Assembly: GCF_000711985.1 (NCBI RefSeq)
Contig: NZ_JONU01000008.1
Coordinates: forward strand, 575,911-639,910
Direction: 5' to 3'
DNA: 64,000 nt
DNA from: Rheinheimera texasensis DSM 17496
GTDB lineage: Bacteria > Pseudomonadota > Gammaproteobacteria > Enterobacterales > Alteromonadaceae
This document shows positions 41,069-49,941 of the stretch, piece after piece (within the stretch, counting starts at the first letter, position 1; every line of letters begins with the position of its first letter). The notes under the pieces are model-generated. The model made no database searches, was not told the origin of the DNA, and saw only the letters and a program-made list of their open reading frames with translations. A program made the position numbers and the translations under genes.

Positions 41069-41757
41069 CCATTGCGATGTTGATCCCGGCGGCCGGAGTC
41101 GGCAGCCGCATGCAGGCCGACCGGCCAAAACAATATTTAACCCTCGCCAATCAAACCGTACTTGAGCATACCGCCGCTAAATTGCTGACATTGCCAGAGG
41201 CTCGCCGGTTGTTTTTAGCTTTATCGCCCAATGACCCGTATTTTCCAACGTTACCATTAGCAAAAGACCCGCGAGTGTGCCGTGTCGCTGGTGGCGCTGA
41301 GCGTGCGGATTCAGTGCTGGCCGGTCTTTTGGCAATAGACGCTGAGCAGTTTCCCTGGACTTTGGTGCATGACGCGGCCCGCCCGCTGGTGCAGCTCTCT
41401 GACATCCGGCAGCTGATCGAGGCATGCCTGCAAAGTGGGACCGGCGGTATTCTGGCGAGTCCAGTGCGCGACACAATGAAGCGGGGCTCTACCCAAACGC
41501 AAGGGCCGAGTCTGGTCGCCGAGACCGTTGAACGGCGTCAGCTCTGGCATGCACTGACGCCACAGCTGTTTCCAACTGTTTTACTGCGCGATGCGCTGCA
41601 GCGCGCCCTGGCCGCCGGTGTCGCTATTACCGACGAAGCATCGGCGATGGAGTGGGCCGGCCATCCGGTGCAGCTGATCCCCGGTCGCGCAGACAATCTT
41701 AAAATTACTCAGCCAGAGGACTTAGCTCTGGCACGCTTTTATCTGGAGCAGGCATGA
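41065..41757 (+). CDS. ispD: 2-C-methyl-D-erythritol 4-phosphate cytidylyltransferase
   Basis: Third enzyme of the MEP isoprenoid pathway (CTP + MEP to CDP-ME), 230 aa. The nucleotide-binding [17 protein letters not shown] is at residues ~8-24, VHDAARPLV at ~102-110, and the C-terminal ITDEASAME and [11 protein letters not shown] are family signatures. It overlaps ftsB upstream and ispF downstream by four bases each. Confidence 0.97.
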   Translation: MTIAMLIPAAGVGSRMQADRPKQYLTLANQTVLEHTAAKLLTLPEARRLFLALSPNDPYFPTLPLAKDPRVCRVAGGAERADSVLAGLLAIDAEQFPWTLVHDAARPLVQLSDIRQLIEACLQSGTGGILASPVRDTMKRGSTQTQGPSLVAETVERRQLWHALTPQLFPTVLLRDALQRALAAGVAITDEASAMEWAGHPVQLIPGRADNLKITQPEDLALARFYLEQA

Positions 41758-42239
41758 TCTCTTTTCGTATTGGCCACGGTTTTGATGTGCACGCTTTTGG
41801 CGGCGAAGGCCCGGTGACTTTAGGCGGCGTCAAAATCGATTATCCGCAAGGCTTGTTGGCGCATTCAGATGGTGACGTGGTGTTGCATGCTGTGTCTGAT
41901 GCGCTGTTAGGCGCGGTGGCGCTCGGGGATATCGGCCATCATTTTCCCGACACTGACGCGGCTTTTAAAGGCATCGACAGCCGGATTTTATTGCGTAAAG
42001 TTTTTGCTGACGTTAAAGCGCTCGGTTATGCCATCGGCAATCTGGATGTGACCATTATGGCGCAGGCACCGAAAATGGCGCCGCATATCGAGGCGATGCG
42101 TCACGTGCTGGCGGCCGATCTGGAAACACAATTCAACCAGGTCAATGTCAAAGCCACCACCACAGAAAAACTCGGTTTTGTCGGCCGTAAAGAAGGCATT
42201 GCGGTTGAAGCTGTGGTGCTGCTGGTGAAAACTGCATGA
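41754..42239 (+). CDS. ispF: 2-C-methyl-D-erythritol 2,4-cyclodiphosphate synthase
   Basis: Fifth MEP-pathway enzyme, a trimer with one zinc per active site; 161 aa. [11 protein letters not shown] carries the zinc-binding Asp/His pair, [25 protein letters not shown] is the signature block, and the C-terminus has [16 protein letters not shown]. Overlaps ispD and truD by four bases each. Confidence 0.97.
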   Translation: MISFRIGHGFDVHAFGGEGPVTLGGVKIDYPQGLLAHSDGDVVLHAVSDALLGAVALGDIGHHFPDTDAAFKGIDSRILLRKVFADVKALGYAIGNLDVTIMAQAPKMAPHIEAMRHVLAADLETQFNQVNVKATTTEKLGFVGRKEGIAVEAVVLLVKTA

Positions 42240-43300
42240 GCGACGCAGCAACTCACATTCAGTTTCCGCCGCTGGCTTATCTGTACGGCGAACCGACCTG
42301 CCGTGCGCTGCTCAGAAGCGCGCCGGAAGATTTTATCGTTGATGAAGAACTCAGTTTCACCCCAACCGGCGCTGGTGAACATCTGTTGTTGCAGGTCGAG
42401 AAAATCGGCCAGAACACGCAGTATGTCGGCAAACAAATTGCTGAAGCTGCCGGCATTAAATCGCGTTTAGTCAGTTACGCCGGTTTAAAAGACCGCCATG
42501 CGATTACCCGGCAATGGTTTTGTTTGCCGGTGCCAATTAAGCAGGAACTGAATTATCAAGACTGGCAGATTGAAGGCGTACGGATTTTACAATCGGTGCG
42601 TCATCAGCGCCGGCTAAAAATCGGCTCGATTAAACAGAACCATTTCCGCTTGCGGCTGCGCAATGTCTCCGATGCAGCCGAGCTGGAAAAACGCCTGCAA
42701 CTGATTGGTGCCGGTGTACCGAATTATTATGGTGAACAACGTTTTGGCCGCGATGGCGGTAATCTGCAGCTGGCGGAACATCTTTTTCGTGGTGGTAGCA
42801 TCAGTGACCGGCAAATCCGCGGTCTGGCATTGTCGGCCAGCCGCTCGATGCTGTTTAACCATCAAGTGTCGCAGCGTTTGCAGCAGCTGGGATTTTTGAC
42901 GTTGTTACCCGGCAGTGTGGTGCAGCTTGATGGCTCCGGCTCAGTGTTTCAGGTGGACCCGAGCGATAGCGACATTCAGCGCCGATTGCTGGAGCAGGAT
43001 ATTCATCCGACTGCAGTGTTACCGGGGATTGGCAAAGTGCTGGAGCAAGACGAAGCCCTCGCCTGGCAGCAACGGCAATTAATGCCGTGGCAGCACTGGG
43101 TGGATGGACTCGTTGCGTTGAATGTGAATACCGAACGCCGCGCGGTGCGGCTGGTGCCAAAAGCGCTGAGTTATCAATGGCAGCATGATACACTCGAGCT
43201 CAGTTTTGCCCTGCCTGCGGGTTGTTTTGCCACGTCGGTGCTGAGGGAGTTGGTGAATTATCAGGATATCCGCCGGGATATCGCTGCTCTGGAGTCCTAA
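42236..43300 (+). CDS. truD: tRNA pseudouridine-13 synthase
   Basis: Isomerises U13 of tRNA-Glu; 354 aa (E. coli 349). The catalytic Asp lies in [14 protein letters not shown] (~residue 84). [15 protein letters not shown] and [13 protein letters not shown] are TruD signatures, and the insertion (TRUD) domain occupies roughly 155-305. It starts in the end of ispF and its stop directly abuts surE. Confidence 0.96.
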   Translation: MSDAATHIQFPPLAYLYGEPTCRALLRSAPEDFIVDEELSFTPTGAGEHLLLQVEKIGQNTQYVGKQIAEAAGIKSRLVSYAGLKDRHAITRQWFCLPVPIKQELNYQDWQIEGVRILQSVRHQRRLKIGSIKQNHFRLRLRNVSDAAELEKRLQLIGAGVPNYYGEQRFGRDGGNLQLAEHLFRGGSISDRQIRGLALSASRSMLFNHQVSQRLQQLGFLTLLPGSVVQLDGSGSVFQVDPSDSDIQRRLLEQDIHPTAVLPGIGKVLEQDEALAWQQRQLMPWQHWVDGLVALNVNTERRAVRLVPKALSYQWQHDTLELSFALPAGCFATSVLRELVNYQDIRRDIAALES

Positions 43301-44053
43301 ATGCGGATTTTGCTCAGTAACGATGATGGTGTGTACGCCAAAGGCATTTTAGTGTTACAGCAGGCGCTGGCGGAGATAGCAACGGTCACCACCGTGGGAC
43401 CAGACCGCAATTGTAGCGGTGCCAGTAATTCGCTGACCTTGCTCAACCCGCTGCGCACCCAACTCCTCGACAACGGTTTTATTGCAGTCAACGGCACGCC
43501 GACCGATTGTGTGCACTTGGCGATTAGCCAGTTGTGTGACAAAACGCCCGATTTAGTCGTCGCCGGCATTAATCATGGCGCCAATCTTGGCGATGACGTG
43601 TTGTATTCCGGCACCGTTGCCGCCGCCACTGAAGGCCGTCATCTGGGCTTACCGGCCATTGCGGTGTCGTTGGCGAGCCGGGACGAAGAACATTTTGCCA
43701 CGGCCGCTTATGTCACGGTCAAAGTCATTCAACAGTTAAAATCGCACCCGTTGCCGGCTGACCAAATTCTCAATATTAATGTACCCGGTGTGCCACTGAG
43801 TGATCTCAAGGGCATTCAGGTGACCCGTCTTGGGCGGCGGCACAAGGCCGAAACCATGACCAGTACCACAGATCCCTGGGGCCGGCGGATTTTCTGGTAT
43901 GGCTCGTTAGGCCCGGAGTTGGATGCCGGTGAAGGCACCGATTTTTATGCCATCGCCAATGGTTATGCCTCGGTCACACCGCTGCAAATCGACATGACGG
44001 CTTATCGCAGCTTGCAGCCACTGCAGCAATGGCTGGAAGGGATCCGCTTCTGA
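43301..44053 (+). CDS. surE: 5'/3'-nucleotidase SurE
   Basis: Metal-dependent nucleotidase and exopolyphosphatase of 250 aa. [13 protein letters not shown] at the N-terminus holds the metal-binding Asp pair; [14 protein letters not shown] and [27 protein letters not shown] follow. The stop TGA overlaps the pcm start (TGATG), giving tight coupling. Confidence 0.97.
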   Translation: MRILLSNDDGVYAKGILVLQQALAEIATVTTVGPDRNCSGASNSLTLLNPLRTQLLDNGFIAVNGTPTDCVHLAISQLCDKTPDLVVAGINHGANLGDDVLYSGTVAAATEGRHLGLPAIAVSLASRDEEHFATAAYVTVKVIQQLKSHPLPADQILNINVPGVPLSDLKGIQVTRLGRRHKAETMTSTTDPWGRRIFWYGSLGPELDAGEGTDFYAIANGYASVTPLQIDMTAYRSLQPLQQWLEGIRF

Positions 44054-44709
44054 TGGCTGTTGTAACTTCCCGCAGCGCCCAGGTGCTGGCGCAAAAACTC
44101 CAGGCCGATGGCATCAAGTCTACTGAGGTGTTGCAGGCGATTGCGCAAACGCCACGCCATCATTTTGTTGAAATGGTTTTAGCGCATAAAGCTTATGAAA
44201 ACACCGCATTGCCAATTGGTCAGGGTCAGACCATTTCGCAGCCTTATATTGTCGCGCGGATGACCGAGTTGCTATTGCAGGCCAACAGCGATGGCACGTC
44301 CTGGCAGCCGAAAAAGGTGCTGGAAATCGGCACCGGCTCCGGTTACCAGACTGCCATTCTGGCGCGGTTATTTCCGCAGGTTTGTACTGTGGAGCGGATC
44401 AAGTCGCTGCAGTTTCAGGCCAAACGCCGGCTGCATCAGCTGGATTTGCATAATGTGGCGATGAAACACGGTGACGGTTGGCTGGGTTGGCAGAGTAAGG
44501 CCCCCTTTGATTGTATTATTGTCACCGCGGCACCGACCCAAGTACCGGATGCTCTATTGCATCAGCTGGTCGATGGCGGACGTTTAGTGATCCCGGTCGG
44601 CGCCCAGGAGCAAATGCTCAGGGTCTATACCCGCCAACATGATGAATATCCGTCGACCGATGTTGAAGCGGTGCGATTTGTGCCTTTGGTGCCTGGCGAA
44701 CTGGCCTGA
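44053..44709 (+). CDS. pcm: Protein-L-isoaspartate O-methyltransferase
   Basis: SAM-dependent repair methyltransferase of 218 aa acting on isoaspartyl residues in aged proteins. [15 protein letters not shown] and [16 protein letters not shown] (SAM motif I) are diagnostic; [14 protein letters not shown] is post-motif I. ATG 44053 ([10 protein letters not shown]) overlaps the surE stop. Linked to surE and nlpD-rpoS, the usual stationary-phase survival cluster. Confidence 0.96.
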   Translation: MAVVTSRSAQVLAQKLQADGIKSTEVLQAIAQTPRHHFVEMVLAHKAYENTALPIGQGQTISQPYIVARMTELLLQANSDGTSWQPKKVLEIGTGSGYQTAILARLFPQVCTVERIKSLQFQAKRRLHQLDLHNVAMKHGDGWLGWQSKAPFDCIIVTAAPTQVPDALLHQLVDGGRLVIPVGAQEQMLRVYTRQHDEYPSTDVEAVRFVPLVPGELA

Positions 44710-44729
44710 TTGATTATTAGGAGATTTTT

Positions 44730-45308
44730 TTGCGGATTTTTCAGTGGATGTACGACAAAGCGTTGGTTTGGGCGAAGCACCGCCACGCTGAACGTTATTT
44801 GTTTGGCCTGAGCTTTACGGAATCAGTGATTTTTCCTATCCCGCCTGATGTGATGCTGGCGCCGATGGCGCTGGCGCACCCGGAACGCGCCTGGCGTCTG
44901 GCCTGGCTGACGACTTTAGCCTCAGTATTGGGTGGTATATTCGGTTACTGGCTGGGTTATTTGTTATATGAACCTGTAGTGCTGCCGGTTATTCAGTACA
45001 TGGGGTATCAGGAAACTTTCGCCACAGTTGAACGCTGGTTTAACGAATATGGCGTCTGGGTAGTGTTTATCGCTGGATTCTCTCCAATCCCGTATAAGCT
45101 GTTCACCGTCGGCGCTGGTCTGATGCATATGGCTTTTTTGCCATTTGTTATTGCATCTTTTATCGGTCGGGCCAGCCGGTTTTTCCTGGTCGCGGGCCTG
45201 ATGTACTGGGGTGGTGCCAGAATGCAGGCCAAGCTGCGCGAAATCGTCGATATCTTAGGCTGGGGCACTGTGGCTCTCGGCGGTATTGCGTATCTGATTT
45301 ATGGCTGA
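44730..45308 (+). CDS. YqaA/DedA family (VTT domain) membrane protein
   Basis: Inner-membrane protein of 192 aa with the VTT/SNARE-associated domain. Hydrophobic segments are at ~45-75, 82-100, 107-130 and 140-185. The amphipathic conserved region FIAGFSPIPYKLFTVGAGLMHM holds the family's G-x-Sx-P pattern. The likely start is TTG 44730, because TTAGGAGA lies seven bases upstream and the protein begins MRIFQWMYDKALVWAKHRHAE. DedA-family members move lipids, but this subgroup's substrate is not established. Its end overlaps nlpD. Confidence 0.86.
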   Translation: MRIFQWMYDKALVWAKHRHAERYLFGLSFTESVIFPIPPDVMLAPMALAHPERAWRLAWLTTLASVLGGIFGYWLGYLLYEPVVLPVIQYMGYQETFATVERWFNEYGVWVVFIAGFSPIPYKLFTVGAGLMHMAFLPFVIASFIGRASRFFLVAGLMYWGGARMQAKLREIVDILGWGTVALGGIAYLIYG

Positions 45309-46176
45309 TTCTTTGCAACAAGTTCAGGCTGGTTACAGCGCGGCGCGTGTCAGTCAGGCCGGGCTGACCCTTTGGCTGTGTTTGCTGCTATCGGGCTGTG
45401 GTGTCAACAGCAGCCCGGCGCCGGTCGACAGCTGGCAGAGCCGCAAGGCGACCAACAAAACCTTGCAGGCAGATACCTATCAGGTGAAAAGCGGCGATAC
45501 GCTGTTCTCAATTGCATTTCGCAATGGCATGGATTATCGGAGCCTTGCAAGGCTGAACCACATTGCCGAACCCTATACTATTTATGTTGGCCAAATTTTG
45601 GTTGTTTCAAACAATAGTACAGAGTCTGGTAGTGGGCGTAATCTAGTTACAACAAGCCTCAAATCAAATAAGAACTATTCAAATTCAAACAGTTCCGACA
45701 CTGCATCAAAAAGCGCTAAAGTAGTTGCACCGCAAAATCAAAAGCGTTATGGTCAAAATGAACGGGTCGAAGAACCCGAAAAAACCGCAAACAGTACCAT
45801 TAATGGAAACGTTCGGCAATGGCATTGGCCAGTGAAAGGCCCGATATTGGCGAAATTTTCCAGTCAGGAACACGGTAACAAAGGTCTTGATATTGGTGGT
45901 GCTTACGGGACACCGGTTAAAGCGGCAGCAGCAGGTCAGGTGGTATACGCCGGCAATGCACTGCGGGGTTATGGCAACTTAATTATCATTAAACATAATG
46001 ACGATTTTTTAAGTGCTTATGCCCACAATCACCGTTTATTGGTGAAAGAGCGCGAATCGGTGGCAGCAGGACAGACCATCGCTGAAATGGGCAATTCCGA
46101 TGCAGACCGTGTTCAACTGCATTTTGAAATCCGCTATCGGGGAAAATCTGTCGATCCGCTGCGTTATCTGAAATAA
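45301..46176 (+). CDS. nlpD: Murein hydrolase activator NlpD
   Basis: Outer-membrane lipoprotein of 291 aa that activates the amidase AmiC at the septum. The lipobox LLLSGC lies near residues 29-34, later than usual in a lipoprotein. A LysM domain (~60-105, TYQVKSGDTLFSIAFRNG) is followed by a Ser/Asn-rich linker (~105-165) and a LytM/M23 domain (~175-290). The catalytic His of active M23 enzymes is replaced (GNKGLDIGG), as expected for an activator rather than a hydrolase. ATG 45301 overlaps the previous gene. The rpoS promoter is usually inside nlpD. Confidence 0.93.
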   Translation: MADSLQQVQAGYSAARVSQAGLTLWLCLLLSGCGVNSSPAPVDSWQSRKATNKTLQADTYQVKSGDTLFSIAFRNGMDYRSLARLNHIAEPYTIYVGQILVVSNNSTESGSGRNLVTTSLKSNKNYSNSNSSDTASKSAKVVAPQNQKRYGQNERVEEPEKTANSTINGNVRQWHWPVKGPILAKFSSQEHGNKGLDIGGAYGTPVKAAAAGQVVYAGNALRGYGNLIIIKHNDDFLSAYAHNHRLLVKERESVAAGQTIAEMGNSDADRVQLHFEIRYRGKSVDPLRYLK

Positions 46177-46254
46177 ATAACAGCACACAATCGCATCATT
46201 GAAGAATGGATTTCTGGCACTGACGCGTGACCCTTGCAGATCTGGGAGACGGAT

Positions 46255-47253
46255 ATGGGACAAAAAGACGAAGATGAAGTAGTTGATTTCAAGGAAGCGG
46301 AATTGACAGAAGACGTGGCGATGCTGGATGACGAATCAGCAGAGCCGGATATGGCAAGCCTCGCCACTGAAGAAGACAATACACCTGACGATGTGTTCAC
46401 CCGTGACGACAGTCAACGCGCGATGGACGCCACACAAATCTACCTCGGCGAAATCGGATTCTCGCCGCTACTCAGCGCCGAAGAAGAAGTCTACTTTTCC
46501 CGCTTAGCCTTACGAGGCGACGCAGCCGCCCGCAAACGCATGATTGAAAGTAATTTACGACTGGTGGTGAAAATCGCCCGGCGTTATATCAATCGAGGTT
46601 TAGCGCTGCTTGATTTGATTGAAGAAGGCAATTTGGGCCTGATTCGCGCTGTGGAAAAATTTGATCCGGAACGCGGTTTCCGTTTCTCCACTTATGCCAC
46701 CTGGTGGATCCGCCAGACCATTGAACGCGCCATTATGAATCAGACCCGGACCATCCGGTTACCGATTCATGTGGTGAAAGAACTGAATATTTACCTGCGT
46801 GCAGCCCGCGAGTTATCGCAGCGGCTGGACCATGAACCGACGCCGGAAGAAATTGCCGCCGCTTTAGACCGTCCGGTCGAAGAAGTGCGCAAAATGCTGA
46901 AACTGAATGAAAAAATCACCTCAGTTGACACGCCGGTGGCCGGATCTTCGGAAAAACAACTGCTGGATATTCTGGCGGATGAAAAAGAGTTAGGACCGGA
47001 AACTGAACTGCAGGATGCTGATATCCGGCAGCATTTGGTGGTTTGGCTGGAAGAACTGAACCCAAAACAACGTGAAGTGTTGGCCCGGCGTTTTGGTCTA
47101 CTTGGTTACGAGCCTTCGACTTTAGAAGATGTGGGCCGCGAAATTGGCCTGACCCGTGAACGGGTGCGGCAAATTCAGGTCGAGGCGCTACGCCGGCTGC
47201 GGGAAATCGTCACGCATCAGGGGTTGAATATCGAGACGCTGTTTCAGGAGTGA
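46255..47253 (+). CDS. rpoS: RNA polymerase sigma factor RpoS
   Basis: Stationary-phase and general stress sigma factor of 332 aa (E. coli 330). An acidic N-terminus precedes region 1.2 ([16 protein letters not shown]). Region 2 has [21 protein letters not shown] and the -10-contacting [16 protein letters not shown]. Region 3 includes [18 protein letters not shown], and region 4 ends with [30 protein letters not shown] 46255 (MGQKDEDEV) follows GGGAGACGGAT; an upstream in-frame ATG at 46234 is less likely. Confidence 0.97.
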   Translation: MGQKDEDEVVDFKEAELTEDVAMLDDESAEPDMASLATEEDNTPDDVFTRDDSQRAMDATQIYLGEIGFSPLLSAEEEVYFSRLALRGDAAARKRMIESNLRLVVKIARRYINRGLALLDLIEEGNLGLIRAVEKFDPERGFRFSTYATWWIRQTIERAIMNQTRTIRLPIHVVKELNIYLRAARELSQRLDHEPTPEEIAAALDRPVEEVRKMLKLNEKITSVDTPVAGSSEKQLLDILADEKELGPETELQDADIRQHLVVWLEELNPKQREVLARRFGLLGYEPSTLEDVGREIGLTRERVRQIQVEALRRLREIVTHQGLNIETLFQE

Positions 47254-47269
47254 CCTGAGAATGGCTTAG

Positions 47270-47294
47270 AAAAAGCGGGCAATGCCCGCTTTTT
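47270..47294 (+). terminator. Intrinsic terminator of rpoS
   Basis: AAAAAGCGGG (47270-47279) and CCCGCTTTTT (47285-47294) around CAATG; a 10-bp stem 16 bp after the rpoS stop. Confidence 0.9.
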
Positions 47295-47398
47295 GCTTTT
47301 GTACTGCCATAAAACAGCCAAGCAACATCGCCCGCAGACAACTTCACTTTACAAGAATTCTCCCACGCTTCGGTTAAAGCTCAGCCTTTGCTTTACGC

Positions 47399-47414
47399 TG
47401 GCACAGCCTTTGCT
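47399..47414 (+). promoter_or_regulatory. Sigma-54 (RpoN) promoter of the amidoligase operon
   Basis: TGGCACAGCCTTTGCT matches every specified base of the sigma-54 -24/-12 consensus TGGCACRNNNNTTGCW, with GG and GC at the required spacing. It lies downstream of the rpoS terminator and 88 bp before the next start codon, on the correct strand; transcription would start near 47425. No activator (NtrC-like) site was recognised upstream. Confidence 0.8.
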
Positions 47415-47502
47415 CCATCTGCATTATCTGCGCGTTTTTGCACCAAAACAGCGTGCCAGGGATACAGACGCAGAGATACCGGACAAATAGCGGAGTGGTA
47501 GC

Positions 47503-48951
47503 ATGGGGCAGAGTTTCAGCGGATATCCGCAATTACCTGATTGTTTCGATGAGCTGGTTTCGCCAGCAGGCACAGCAAGAGCGCCGGCCACGGCAATCGC
47601 CCGTTTTATTGAGCGCCATGGCACTACTGAATTATTACGTCGCCAACAGCAACTGGACCAGACTATTCGCAGCATGGGCGTGTGTTTCACCTTATATAGT
47701 GAAGGCCAGAATATCGACCGCGCCTGGCCGCTGGACGTCATGCCCCGCACTATTCCACTCAGCGAATGGCGCCGCACCAGTGCCGGCCTGATGCAAAGGC
47801 TGCAGGCACTGAATCTGTTTATCGATGATTTGTACCACGACCAGCGCATTTTACGCGCAGGCATAGTGCCGGCTGAGCTGGTGCTGCAGTCGCGAAATTT
47901 TCTTGCACCATGTCGGGGCGTGTCGCCCCCTTTTGGCGTCTGGTCCCATATTTGTGGCACCGATTTAGTTCGCGACGGGCAAGGTCAGTTTTTGGTGCTG
48001 GAAGATAATTTACGGGTACCGAGCGGTGTGTCTTATATGCTGGAAAACCGCACAGTGATGAAACGGGTGTTTCCGGAGCTGTTCGCCGATTCGACCATAG
48101 TACCGGTAGATGATTATCCGCATCAGTTGTGGAAAATGCTGGCGTCGCTCTCACCAAGGCCTGGCGACGTGCCTTGTATCGTGTTACTGACGCCAGGCAT
48201 TTATAACTCGGCCTATTTTGAGCACAGTTATCTGGCGCAGCAAATGGGTATTGAACTGGTTGAAAATACCGACTTGCAGGTGGACGCAGACGGCGTGTAT
48301 TTACGGACGCTCAATGGTTTGCAACGGGTGGATGTGATTTACCGCCGCGTCGACGACATTTTCCTCGACCCGACTGTGTTCCGGCCTGACTCCGTGCTTG
48401 GTGTACCCGGCTTATTTCAGGCCTGGGCCAAAGGCCAGGTGGCTATTGCTAACGCGCCGGGTTCCGGTGTTGCCGATGACAAAGTCATTTATGCCTATGT
48501 GCCGCAAATTATTGAATATTACCTTGGCGAAAAACCATTGATTGACAACGTACCGACTTATCTGTGCTCCGATGAACAACAACGGGCTTATGTGCTGGCC
48601 AATCTCGACCAGCTCGTGGTGAAGCCTGCTAATGAGTCCGGTGGCTATGGCATTTTGATTGGGCCGCGCGCCACAGATGCGGAGCGGGCATTGATGGCAG
48701 AGGCTATCGCGAAAGACCCGCGTAATTTCGTCGCCCAGCCCACTTTACAATTATCAACCGCGCCGACTTTGTGTGACGGCGTGCTGGAGCCGCGCCATCT
48801 GGATCTGCGGCCATTTGTGCTGCAGGGGCGGGATTTGTATTGCAGTACCGGCGGGTTAAGCCGGGTCGCACTGCGTCGGGGCTCGCTGGTCGTCAATTCA
48901 TCGCAGGGTGGCGGCAGCAAAGATACCTGGATCATCAATGATGAGGTGTAA
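47503..48951 (+). CDS. Circularly permuted type 2 ATP-grasp protein
   Basis: A 482-aa predicted amidoligase: ATP-grasp enzymes of this family are thought to join an acid to an amine with ATP, probably making a peptide or peptide tag. Family signatures are GVWSHICGTDLVRDGQGQ (~145-162), LEDNLRVPSGVSYMLENR (~167-184) and the nucleotide-binding KPANESGGYG with Lys374. The later PRHLDLRPFVLQG and VVNSSQGGGSKDTW are metal and ATP contacts. The core looks intact, so it is the likely active ligase of the cluster. ATG 47503 follows GTGGTAGC. The alpha-E gene starts 3 bp after its stop. Substrates are unknown. Confidence 0.88.
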   Translation: MGQSFSGYPQLPDCFDELVSPAGTARAPATAIARFIERHGTTELLRRQQQLDQTIRSMGVCFTLYSEGQNIDRAWPLDVMPRTIPLSEWRRTSAGLMQRLQALNLFIDDLYHDQRILRAGIVPAELVLQSRNFLAPCRGVSPPFGVWSHICGTDLVRDGQGQFLVLEDNLRVPSGVSYMLENRTVMKRVFPELFADSTIVPVDDYPHQLWKMLASLSPRPGDVPCIVLLTPGIYNSAYFEHSYLAQQMGIELVENTDLQVDADGVYLRTLNGLQRVDVIYRRVDDIFLDPTVFRPDSVLGVPGLFQAWAKGQVAIANAPGSGVADDKVIYAYVPQIIEYYLGEKPLIDNVPTYLCSDEQQRAYVLANLDQLVVKPANESGGYGILIGPRATDAERALMAEAIAKDPRNFVAQPTLQLSTAPTLCDGVLEPRHLDLRPFVLQGRDLYCSTGGLSRVALRRGSLVVNSSQGGGSKDTWIINDEV

Positions 48952-48954
48952 AGC

Positions 48955-49923
48955 ATGTTATTAAAATCGCTAGATCACGTATTTTGGCTCGGTCGTTATC
49001 TGGAACGGCTCGATGATACCGCGCGGCTGATCAATGCCACTAGTCATGTGTTGATTGACAGTCATCAGGACACTCAATTTGGCTGGCCGATATTGCTTGA
49101 GGTGCTGGGGCAGGACAGCGCAGCCTTGTTGCAGAAATTTCAGCAAGGCGACACACCGCTGACGCTGGCTGAAACCGAAAGGGCAGTGATGGCTTGCCTG
49201 ATTAACGCGCCGGACAGCCCGGTGTCTATCCGCGCCACCTGCGCGGCATTAAAACAAAATGCCAGGACGCTTCGGCCTTTAATTCCCCGTGATATGTGGG
49301 AGGAACTGAATGCGCTGGATTTGTTTTTGCAGCAACATTGCAGTACTGCAGTGAGCCGCCAGCAGCGTTATCAGCTGATGGCCGAAGTCAGCCGGCGCTG
49401 TCAGATGGTGGTCGGTGTGCTCGATGGCACTATGCTGCGCGGTGATGCTTTTGATGTATTTAATATTGGTCGCCATCTGGAGCGGGCGGACATGACGACC
49501 CGCATTATGGATGTGCTGGTGTTACAGCAATTACAGCCGACTCAAATCAAAAGACCGAAATTCCGCTGGTTGTCGGTGCTGAATGCGCTGGGCGGGATGG
49601 AGTCCTATCAATATTATCTGGCGCACCAAAAAGGCGATGTCGATGCCATCGATTATCTGCTGACCTATGCGGATTTTCCGCGCTCAATCAGTTATTGTCT
49701 AAACCGGGTGGCAGCTTCGGCTAAAACGCTGCCGCATGCCGGCGCCATTCTCGCACAGCTGCAACAAGTGCAGGCTTTGCTGAAGCCACAAGCGCTGTCT
49801 GAGTTATCGACGGTGCAGTTGCATAGTCTGATTGATGAACTGCAGGCTGGCATCATTGGCCTGCATCAACAAATTCTGGAGCCATGCCTGCAGCCGGTAG
49901 CTGTGGTGCAATTGTCGGCCTGA
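48955..49923 (+). CDS. Alpha-E domain-containing protein
   Basis: A 322-aa all-helical protein of the alpha-E (DUF403) family, found almost only beside circularly permuted ATP-grasp genes. It opens with the family motif HVFWLGRYLERLDDTARLI (~7-25) and has FNIGRHLERADMTTRIMDV (~172-190) and FPRSISYCLNRVAASAK (~245-260). The repeated acidic (R/H)xxER motifs give the family its name. Its molecular role is unknown; a substrate-holding or partner role is inferred from fusion to ATP-grasp in the next gene. ATG 48955 lies 3 bp after the preceding stop. Confidence 0.88.
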   Translation: MLLKSLDHVFWLGRYLERLDDTARLINATSHVLIDSHQDTQFGWPILLEVLGQDSAALLQKFQQGDTPLTLAETERAVMACLINAPDSPVSIRATCAALKQNARTLRPLIPRDMWEELNALDLFLQQHCSTAVSRQQRYQLMAEVSRRCQMVVGVLDGTMLRGDAFDVFNIGRHLERADMTTRIMDVLVLQQLQPTQIKRPKFRWLSVLNALGGMESYQYYLAHQKGDVDAIDYLLTYADFPRSISYCLNRVAASAKTLPHAGAILAQLQQVQALLKPQALSELSTVQLHSLIDELQAGIIGLHQQILEPCLQPVAVVQLSA

Positions 49924-49941
49924 ACCTGACAAGGATCTGTA

